Source of the DNA: Moorella glycerini
Lineage (GTDB): Bacteria; Bacillota; DSM-521; Neomoorellales; Neomoorellaceae
Direction of reading: 5' to 3'
Assembly (NCBI RefSeq): GCF_009735625.1
Contig: NZ_CP046244.1
Coordinates: forward strand, 2,790,001 to 2,854,000
DNA length: 64,000 nt
Below the pieces are notes generated by a model. It did no database searches and was not told where the DNA came from. It saw nothing but the letters and a program-made list of their open reading frames with translations. Shown one piece after another: positions 57,401 to 64,000 of the stretch; the stretch's first letter is position 1, and each line of letters opens with the position of its first letter. A program made the translations under genes and the position numbers.

Positions 57401-58022
57401 TCCCCGGGCCATTGAGGCCCATAGCCGGGAGATAATAGCTGCCCGGGTGGGGGATTTGGGCCTGGGACGCGGGGAAAGGGCCATTGTAACCAGGATCATC
57501 CATGCCACCGGGGACCTGGATTATGCCCGGCTGGTAGTCATCCACCCCCGGCTGGTCCAGGTAGCAACGACAGCCCTGCGCCAGGGGGCGGATATTATCA
57601 CCGATATAGAAATGGTGCGCCAGGGGATCAGCAGCCAGATGCTTGCCCGGGGCGGCGGCCGGGTAATATGTGCCATCCGGCAAAAAGAGGTCATCGACGC
57701 AGCTGCAGCCCGGGGGGTGACCAGGGCCATGGTGGCCATGGAATACCTGGCGCCCCGGATGGCGGGAGCCCTTGTGGCCATAGGCAATGCCCCCACGGCC
57801 CTTTTTCGCCTGCTGGAGTTAATGGCCGCCGGCCGGGCAGCGCCGGCAGCCGTAATCGGCACTCCGGTGGGTTTTGTGGGAGCGGCGGAAGCCAAAGCAG
57901 CCCTGGAAACAGCCGGTATACCCTTTGTTACCGTCCGGGGAACCAGGGGTGGGAGCACAGTGGCGGTTGCTGCTGTCAATGCCCTGCTGCACCTGGCCTG
58001 GGACGGGGAAGGTGACAATTAA
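57384..58022 (+). CDS. cbiC: Cobalt-precorrin-8 methylmutase
   Basis: The 212-aa protein moves a methyl group from C11 to C12. The catalytic His is in RIIHATGDLDYA; TDIEMVRQGIS and GTPVGFVGAAEAK are typical. GTG start with SD AGGAGGTGG, overlapping cbiX by 17 nt. Confidence 0.94.
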   Translation: MSFIHDPRAIEAHSREIIAARVGDLGLGRGERAIVTRIIHATGDLDYARLVVIHPRLVQVATTALRQGADIITDIEMVRQGISSQMLARGGGRVICAIRQKEVIDAAAARGVTRAMVAMEYLAPRMAGALVAIGNAPTALFRLLELMAAGRAAPAAVIGTPVGFVGAAEAKAALETAGIPFVTVRGTRGGSTVAVAAVNALLHLAWDGEGDN

Positions 58023-59572
58023 TGGCCAGGGCAATTATGCTCCAGGGAACCAGTTCCAATGTCGGCAAGAGTGTCCTGGCGGCAGCCCTGTGCCGGATTT
58101 TTTACCGGGCCGGTTACCGGGTTGCTCCCTTTAAATCCCAGAACATGGCCCTTAACTCCGGCGCTACCCCGGACGGTGGCGAAATGGGGCGCGCCCAGCT
58201 GGTACAGGCATATGCTGCCGGGGTGCAGCCGCGGGTGGAAATGAACCCGGTCTTGCTTAAACCCACGGCCCACGCCCGCTCCCAGGTAATCCTCCTGGGA
58301 AGGCCGGTAGGCAACCTGGGGGCCAGGGAATATCATGGTCACTTTAACCAGGAGCTCTGGCAACATGTAGAGGCGGCTTACGCCACCCTGGCCAGGGAAT
58401 TTGAGGTTATTGTCATTGAAGGCGCCGGCAGCCCGGCCGAGGTCAATCTTAAAGCCCGGGAAATAGCCAATATGCGGGTAGCCAAAATGGCCGGGGCCCC
58501 GGTGCTCCTGGTGGCCGATATTGACCGCGGCGGCGCCCTGGCGGCCATTGTCGGGACCCTGGAACTCCTGGACCCCGACGAGAGGGAACTGGTAGCCGGT
58601 TTGATTATTAACAAATTCCGGGGTGACCTGGATTTGCTGCAACCAGCCCTGGATTTTCTGGAAAGGAAAACCGGCAAGCCGGTTCTGGGGGTTATACCCT
58701 TCCTGGCCCACGGCCTGCCGGAAGAAGATTCCGTGGTCCTGGAGCAGGCAGCTGGCCGGCCTACGGCTGCCGGTGAGGTGGAAATAGCCGTAATTAAAAT
58801 CCCGTGTATTGCCAACTTTACCGATTTTGATGCCCTGGAACGGGAAGTCGGCGTTAACCTGCGCTATGTAGAGGATAAAGAAGCCCTCGGACAACCGGAC
58901 CTCATCATCCTGCCGGGCAGTAAAAATACTATAGGCGACCTTTTATGGCTGCGGCAACGAGGCCTGGAGGAGGCCATCAAAGACCTGGTGGGCAGGGGGA
59001 CCCCGGTGGTGGGCATTTGTGGCGGCTACCAGATGCTGGGCCAGGAGATTGCCGACCCCGGCCATGTGGAGACAGACCACGACGGCATCGCCGGGCTGGG
59101 CCTCTTACCGGTGCGGACGGTATTTCAACCAACCAAGGCCACCAACCTGGTACAGGGACAGGTAACAGGTACGGGCCCTTTCCTGGGGCCACTGCAGGGC
59201 CTGGAAGTAAAAGGGTACGAGATTCATATGGGGGCCAGTTACCTGGTAGCAGGCCAGCCGGCCTTTAAAATTACCCGGCGCGGGAATAAACCGGTCGACA
59301 TTGACGACGGGGCTCTAAGCCCTGATGGACTTATCTGGGGTACGTATATCCATGGTATCTGGGATAACGATCCCTTCCGCCACCAGGTACTGGCCACCTT
59401 AAGGGCCAGGCGCGGCCTGCCAGCCAGGGAGAGCGGCCTGGACTTTACCGCTGACCAGGAGCGCCGTTTTGATGCCCTGGCCACGGTGGTAGCCAGGCAC
59501 TTAGATCTCAAACGCCTGGCGGCGATTATGGGGCTGGAGCGCCCCCTGGCGGGTGACAGCCTTGGGGCCTAG
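58022..59572 (+). CDS. cbiP: Cobyric acid synthase
   Basis: The 516-aa amidotransferase amidates four carboxyls. ATP-binding MLQGTSSNVGKSVLAAALCR, FKSQNMALNSG, and the class-I-like glutaminase part GICGGYQMLGQEI are seen. Confidence 0.95.
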   Translation: MARAIMLQGTSSNVGKSVLAAALCRIFYRAGYRVAPFKSQNMALNSGATPDGGEMGRAQLVQAYAAGVQPRVEMNPVLLKPTAHARSQVILLGRPVGNLGAREYHGHFNQELWQHVEAAYATLAREFEVIVIEGAGSPAEVNLKAREIANMRVAKMAGAPVLLVADIDRGGALAAIVGTLELLDPDERELVAGLIINKFRGDLDLLQPALDFLERKTGKPVLGVIPFLAHGLPEEDSVVLEQAAGRPTAAGEVEIAVIKIPCIANFTDFDALEREVGVNLRYVEDKEALGQPDLIILPGSKNTIGDLLWLRQRGLEEAIKDLVGRGTPVVGICGGYQMLGQEIADPGHVETDHDGIAGLGLLPVRTVFQPTKATNLVQGQVTGTGPFLGPLQGLEVKGYEIHMGASYLVAGQPAFKITRRGNKPVDIDDGALSPDGLIWGTYIHGIWDNDPFRHQVLATLRARRGLPARESGLDFTADQERRFDALATVVARHLDLKRLAAIMGLERPLAGDSLGA

Positions 59573-60524
59573 CGTCCTTTTGCTGGTCCTGGCCTTGCTC
59601 CTGGACCTGGCGGTGGGGGACCCGCCCTGGCTCCTGCACCCGACCCGGGTCATGGGGGCGGGTATTGGTGCTCTGGAAAAACTTTTCTGGCGGCCAAATG
59701 CTTCCCGGGGCTACCTGTTAGCAATGGGTGGTATGATAGTCATTTGCATAGTTGGGGCCAGCTGGACCATCACCTGGGGGTTGCTGGCAGTAGCCGGCCG
59801 GATTAATTACTGGGTGGAGGTATTGCTGGCCGGGTGGCTGCTGGCTACAACCATTGCCCCCCGGGGCCTGGCCGGAGCGGCCTTAGGGATTGGTCAATCC
59901 CTGGCGGCAGGTGACTTGCTGCGGGCCAGGCAGCAGGTGGGTTACATTGTCGGCCGGGATACAGCTAACCTTTCGGAAGGAGAAGTGGTCCGGGCGACGG
60001 TAGAAACTGTAGCCGAGAATACCAGCGACGGCGTTATTGCTCCCCTTTTCTATTTTTTCCTGGGCGGGGTGCCCCTGGCCATGGCCTACCGGGCCGTTAA
60101 CACCCTGGATTCCATGCTGGGTTACAAAAACGACCGTTACCTTTTTTTCGGCCGGGCGGCGGCCCGGCTGGACGATCTGGCCAATTATCTTCCCGCCAGG
60201 CTAACGGGAATAGCCTTATGCGTGGCGGCCGCCCTGTGGGGCTATGGTTGGCGGGCCTGGACGATTATGCTGCGCGATGCCCGCAGGCACCCCAGCCCCA
60301 ACAGTGGTTTCCCGGAGGCAGCGGTAGCCGGTGCCCTGGGGGTGCAGCTCGGAGGCCTCAATTACTACCAGGGGATACCTTCCCAGCGCCCCTTGATCGG
60401 TGAAGCCCGGCAGGGCTTGAGGAAGGAACATATCTGGCAGGCTGTTTACCTCATGGTTGGAGCAACGGTAATAGCTGCCCTGGCCGGTGGGTTAATCCTG
60501 GGCCTCAGGGGGAACTGGTATTAA
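59553..60524 (+). CDS. cbiB: Adenosylcobinamide-phosphate synthase
   Basis: The 323-aa membrane protein joins cobyric acid and aminopropanol phosphate. Motifs: AVGDPPWLLHPTRVMG, VAENTSDGVIAPLFYF, YRAVNTLDSMLGYKNDRYL and HPSPNSGFPEAAVAGAL. GTG start, 20-nt overlap with cbiP. Confidence 0.94.
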   Translation: MTALGPSVLLLVLALLLDLAVGDPPWLLHPTRVMGAGIGALEKLFWRPNASRGYLLAMGGMIVICIVGASWTITWGLLAVAGRINYWVEVLLAGWLLATTIAPRGLAGAALGIGQSLAAGDLLRARQQVGYIVGRDTANLSEGEVVRATVETVAENTSDGVIAPLFYFFLGGVPLAMAYRAVNTLDSMLGYKNDRYLFFGRAAARLDDLANYLPARLTGIALCVAAALWGYGWRAWTIMLRDARRHPSPNSGFPEAAVAGALGVQLGGLNYYQGIPSQRPLIGEARQGLRKEHIWQAVYLMVGATVIAALAGGLILGLRGNWY

Positions 60525-60539
60525 AAAAGGAGCACCTGC

Positions 60540-61949
60540 ATGAGCCACAAGCGGATTGTTATTGCCGGCACCCGCAGCGGAGTTGGCAAAACGAGTATCG
60601 CCACCGGTTTAATGGCGGCCCTGGCTGCCAGGGGCTTCAAGGTCCAGGGTTTTAAAGTTGGTCCCGACTACATCGATCCCAGCTACCATACCCTGGCCAC
60701 CGGCAGGCCTTCCCGCAACCTGGACACCTTTTTAATGTCCCGGGAAAACGTCCTGGAGGCATTTACCCGGGCTGCTGCCGGGGCTGATATAACCATTATT
60801 GAGGGTGTCATGGGCCTTCATGACGGCCACAGGAGTAGCGGCAGCGGCAGTACGGCTGCCATAGCTCGCCTGCTGGCCGCCCCGGTCCTCCTGGTTGTGG
60901 ACGCAACCTCCCTGGGCCAGAGTGTAGCTGCCGAAGTCCTGGGTTACCGGGCCTTCGATCCCGGGGTACACCTGGCCGGGGTGATCCTCAACCGGGTCAG
61001 CAATGAAAGCCACCTGCAACTGCTCCGCCGGGCCATTGAAGATTATACCGGCATAGCGGTGGTTGGCTGGCTGCAAAGGGGGGCATTACCGGCCCTGCCC
61101 TCCCGGCACCTGGGGCTGATCCCGGCCGGAGAGCAACAGGGATTAAAAGCGGTTTTAAAAGAGCTGGCTGCTGCCGTGGCTGCCGGTATCAACCTGGAAG
61201 AGGTTGTTTCCCTGGCCACAAAGGCCGGCCCCCTACCGGCCGGCGGGAGCCAGAGCTTTGCCGCGGCAGCCCTGCAGGCCGGCGGGCCGGTGCCGGTGGC
61301 CGTCGCCAGGGATGAGGCCTTCAGCTTTTACTACCAGGATGCCCTGGATTATTTAGCAGCCCTGGGAGCCGAAATCATAACCTTCAGTCCCTTATATGAT
61401 ACTTCACTGCCGGGGGAAGCTGCCGGGGTGATTATCGGCGGTGGCTTTCCGGAAATCTTCCTGGAGCCCCTGGCAGGCAACCAGCCTATGCTTACCGACC
61501 TGCGCCGGCGGGTAGCTGGGGGCATGCCGGTTTATGCCGAGTGTGGCGGCCTCATGTACTTGACCCGGGGGATAACCGACCTGGAGGGGCGGACCTGGAA
61601 ACTAGCCGGGATAGTCCCGGCCGACTGCCAGATGCAGACCAAACTCGCCGGCCTGGGCTACCGGGAAGCCACCTTATACCAGGATAACCTCCTGGGTAAG
61701 AAAGGAGATCCAGTCCGGGGACACGAGTTCCACTATTCGCTGCTGACCGGCATGGCAGGAGACTTCCCCCCTGCCTATACCTGGTACGCCAGGGGTGGCG
61801 AGTACCATGAAGGCTACGCTACCCCCAGGCTACTGGCTTCTTATTTACATTTACATTTCCTGGGCAACCAGCAGGCCGCGTTAAATTTCCTGGCAGCCTG
61901 CCGGAGATACAGAACCCAGCGGAGGAGGAATGCTTCGTGCAATTATTAA
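60540..61949 (+). CDS. cbiA: Cobyrinic acid a,c-diamide synthase
   Basis: The 469-aa glutamine amidotransferase has VIAGTRSGVGKTSIATGLMA, FKVGPDYIDPSYH, EGVMGLHDGH and the glutaminase AECGGLMYLTRG. SD AAAAGGAG. Confidence 0.95.
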   Translation: MSHKRIVIAGTRSGVGKTSIATGLMAALAARGFKVQGFKVGPDYIDPSYHTLATGRPSRNLDTFLMSRENVLEAFTRAAAGADITIIEGVMGLHDGHRSSGSGSTAAIARLLAAPVLLVVDATSLGQSVAAEVLGYRAFDPGVHLAGVILNRVSNESHLQLLRRAIEDYTGIAVVGWLQRGALPALPSRHLGLIPAGEQQGLKAVLKELAAAVAAGINLEEVVSLATKAGPLPAGGSQSFAAAALQAGGPVPVAVARDEAFSFYYQDALDYLAALGAEIITFSPLYDTSLPGEAAGVIIGGGFPEIFLEPLAGNQPMLTDLRRRVAGGMPVYAECGGLMYLTRGITDLEGRTWKLAGIVPADCQMQTKLAGLGYREATLYQDNLLGKKGDPVRGHEFHYSLLTGMAGDFPPAYTWYARGGEYHEGYATPRLLASYLHLHFLGNQQAALNFLAACRRYRTQRRRNASCNY

Positions 61950-62998
61950 ACCAGACCCTGGCCGCCATTAAACCCCTGGATGAAGAGGCCATGGCCAGGG
62001 CCCAGGCCCACCTAGACGATCTCACCAAACCACCGGGAAGCCTGGGGACTCTGGAAACAATTGCCCGGCAGCTGGCCGGGATTAAAGGGGAAGTGCCGCG
62101 CCGGTTATCCCGCAAGACCCATATCCTCATGGCCGGGGACCATGGTGTAGTAGCTGAGGGAGTCAGCGCTTTCCCCCAGGAAGTTACACCCCAGATGGTG
62201 CTGAACTTTGCCAGCGGCGGGGCGGCCATTAACGTCCTGGCTCGCCATGCCGGGGCAGAACTGGTCCTGGTGGATATTGGTGTGGCCGCGGAACTGCCGG
62301 ACCTCCCGGGTTTACTGAAAAGAAAAGTAGCCCCCGGTACCGCCAACCTGGCCCGGGGCCCGGCCATGATCAGGGAGCAGGCCATTGCCGCCCTGGAAGT
62401 CGGTATCGAGGTTGCCAATGAGAAAATTGCCGCCGGCAGCGAACTGCTGGGCATTGGTGAGATGGGCATCGGCAACACCACCCCCAGCACGGCCATTCTG
62501 GCCGCCTTCAGCGGCCTGCCGGTAGAGAAAATTACCGGCCGGGGGACGGGAATTGATGATCAACGCCTGCAGCTAAAGATTAATGCCATTCGCCGGGGGC
62601 TGGAAGTAAATCGCCCCAACCCTGCAGATCCCCTGGATGTCCTGGCCAAGGTAGGGGGGTTGGAGATTGCCGGTATGGCCGGGGTAATCCTGGCCGGGGC
62701 AGCCGCCCGGGTACCGGTGCTTATCGACGGCTTTATTTCCGGGGCTGCCGCCCTGGTGGCCACCCGCCTGGCACCGGGGGCCAAAGAATACATCCTGGCC
62801 TCCCATCTTTCCGAAGAACCCGGGCATGCTGCCGCCCTGGAACTCCTGGGCCTCAAGCCCATGCTGACCATGCAGATGCGCCTGGGCGAGGGTACCGGGG
62901 CCGCCCTGGGGATGACCATGATCGAGGCAGCCATTAAGATCTACCACGAGATGGCTACCTTCAGCCAGGCCGGCGTTTCAGGGGCGCTCGACAGTTGA
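61937..62998 (+). CDS. cobT: Nicotinate-nucleotide--dimethylbenzimidazole phosphoribosyltransferase
   Basis: The 353-aa protein activates the lower ligand base. Seen: LTKPPGSLGTLETIARQLA, MAGDHGVVAEGVSAFPQ, IGEMGIGNTTPSTAIL and the catalytic-Glu loop MRLGEGTGAALGM. GTG start. Confidence 0.95.
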   Translation: MQLLNQTLAAIKPLDEEAMARAQAHLDDLTKPPGSLGTLETIARQLAGIKGEVPRRLSRKTHILMAGDHGVVAEGVSAFPQEVTPQMVLNFASGGAAINVLARHAGAELVLVDIGVAAELPDLPGLLKRKVAPGTANLARGPAMIREQAIAALEVGIEVANEKIAAGSELLGIGEMGIGNTTPSTAILAAFSGLPVEKITGRGTGIDDQRLQLKINAIRRGLEVNRPNPADPLDVLAKVGGLEIAGMAGVILAGAAARVPVLIDGFISGAAALVATRLAPGAKEYILASHLSEEPGHAAALELLGLKPMLTMQMRLGEGTGAALGMTMIEAAIKIYHEMATFSQAGVSGALDS

Positions 62999-63762
62999 AA
63001 GGCCAGCTCAATGCCTTCCTTGCCGCCCTCCAGTTTTTGACGCGTATCCGTTTAAGCAGCGGGGATAATTCTCCGGATGCCTGGCAAAGGAGTGTCGCTT
63101 ATTTTCCCCTGGTAGGGCTGCTTTTAGGGTTAATCCTTGCCGGGGTCTGGCAGGCCTTAAGTTACCTGCTCCCCGCTTCCGCCCGGGCCGGCCTGGTCCT
63201 GGCCCTGGCGGTTTTCTTAAGCGGCGGCCTGCACCTGGACGGCTTTATCGACAGCATGGACGGCCTTTTTTCCGGCCGGGAGCGGGAACGCATCCTGGCC
63301 ATCATGAAAGACAGCCATGTGGGTGCCCACGGCGTAACGGCAGTCGTTACCCTGCTGGTGGTAAAATACAGCCTGTTAACGGCCCTGCCGCCCGGGCACC
63401 TCTGGCTGGCCGGGCTGCCGCTACCGCCGCTGCTGTTGCTGATGCCTGTCTTGAGCCGCTGGGCCATGGTACCGGCCCTGACCTGTTTCCCCTATGCCCG
63501 TAAAGAAGGGCTGGGCACCCTTTTCAAGGCCGGCCGGGGCCGCCGGAGCTTGAGTATAGCCACCCTGATAACCGTCCTGCTGAGCTGGTTAATTATGGGG
63601 CTACCGGGTCTGGTTTACCTGTTGCTGGTGGGTCTGGTGTCCCTGGGCTGGTGCAACTGGGTCAGGCGGCTCCTGGGGGGCCTGACCGGCGATACCTACG
63701 GTGCCCTGGCCGAAATAGCCGAGGTCTTTGTCCTGGCAGCTTATTTTTTCTGGCCGTGGTAA
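62995..63762 (+). CDS. cobS: Adenosylcobinamide-GDP ribazoletransferase
   Basis: The 255-aa membrane enzyme finishes the nucleotide loop. Motifs: FLTRIRL near the N-terminus, GGLHLDGFIDSMDGLFSG and MKDSHVGAHGVTAVV, plus multiple membrane helices. TTG start overlapping the cobT stop. Confidence 0.94.
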   Translation: MKGQLNAFLAALQFLTRIRLSSGDNSPDAWQRSVAYFPLVGLLLGLILAGVWQALSYLLPASARAGLVLALAVFLSGGLHLDGFIDSMDGLFSGRERERILAIMKDSHVGAHGVTAVVTLLVVKYSLLTALPPGHLWLAGLPLPPLLLLMPVLSRWAMVPALTCFPYARKEGLGTLFKAGRGRRSLSIATLITVLLSWLIMGLPGLVYLLLVGLVSLGWCNWVRRLLGGLTGDTYGALAEIAEVFVLAAYFFWPW

Positions 63763-63775
63763 GGGGGGGAAAGCC

Positions 63776-64000
63776 ATGCAGGGAGTAGCCCAGGCCCGTG
63801 GTGCCTGCGGCGAGTTGGTCCAGGGGATGGTTGACGGTAAATATTTCCTCATTACCTGCCCGATTAATATCAGTGCCGAAGCGACTGTAACTTTGATCCC
63901 AGGAGGCCGCTTTCAGGGTCCACCGGGAAAGAGCAAGGCCCTGGCGGCAGCACGCCTGACCATGGCCCGGCTGGGAGAGAAGCAGTGGGGCGCCCGGCTG
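63776..64000 (+). CDS. pduX: L-threonine kinase PduX-like (GHMP family), 5' part
   Basis: The 75 visible residues begin MQGVAQARGACGELVQGMVD, then FLITCPINI, the PduX/GHMP N-terminus that makes threonine phosphate for the aminopropanol linker. SD AAGGGGGG. The gene runs off the window. Confidence 0.88.
   Translation, partial: MQGVAQARGACGELVQGMVDGKYFLITCPINISAEATVTLIPGGRFQGPPGKSKALAAARLTMARLGEKQWGARL

Overview
The window looks like chromosome of a thermophilic, spore-forming acetogen of the Moorella type. This is inferred from the high GC content, the frequent TTG/GTG starts with strong purine-rich Shine-Dalgarno (SD) sites, the Firmicutes gene order (tepA/ftsK/rodZ/rimO/pgsA, recA/recX/rny/ymdB) and a complete anaerobic cobalamin pathway. 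No rRNA or tRNA gene was seen, so the genus is an inference. 

Bases 1 to about 33,060 are the right part of a large integrative element of the ICE or plasmid-like type. It carries a secreted beta-propeller-like protein, an actin-like segregation ATPase, a replication initiator with an iteron array inside its own gene, topoisomerase III, an S1-domain protein, an ArdC-like metalloprotease, RadC, a Toprim/DUF3854 protein, a VirD4/TraG coupling protein, several toxin-antitoxin pairs, an orphan Dam-type methylase with a GATC cluster in its promoter, and an ImmR/ImmA-style regulatory switch. It also carries an RNA polymerase-recycling HelD ATPase and, at its very end, a large serine recombinase. 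No relaxase or T4SS channel genes were recognised, so the left part of the element should lie outside the window. An ISL3-family insertion sequence with an 8-bp target duplication sits inside it. The recombinase lies directly beside a tepA gene (ClpP-like protease) that is cut off just after its catalytic serine motif, so this is the probable attachment site. 

Bases 33,060-47,530 are ordinary chromosome: ftsK-rodZ-rimO-pgsA, an FtsH-like protease, thpR, recA-recX, rny, ymdB, a PHP phosphoesterase and small conserved genes. Bases 47,529-64,000 are a cobalamin operon behind a sigma-A promoter, a cobalamin riboswitch and a terminator: cobU-cbiD-cbiE-cbiT-cbiL-[insertions]-cbiF-cbiG-cbiH-cbiJ-cbiX-cbiC-cbiP-cbiB-cbiA-cobT-cobS-pduX. 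Between cbiL and cbiF the operon is split by a 255-nt closed RNA-like fold and an IS110-family element with a candidate bridge RNA. 

The most unusual signals are RNA-level. First, four genes of the element share a leader in which a perfect SD sits about 31-37 nt from the ATG but a 21-27-nt hairpin between them reduces the effective spacing to 10-11 nt. Second, two long non-coding regions (10.5-11.1 kb and 16.7-17.2 kb) are packed with perfect nested helices, one with four hairpins presenting the same loop sequence on different stems. Third, topB and rny appear to start at ATC codons with ideal SD sites. Functions given below come from reading motifs by eye; no database search was run.
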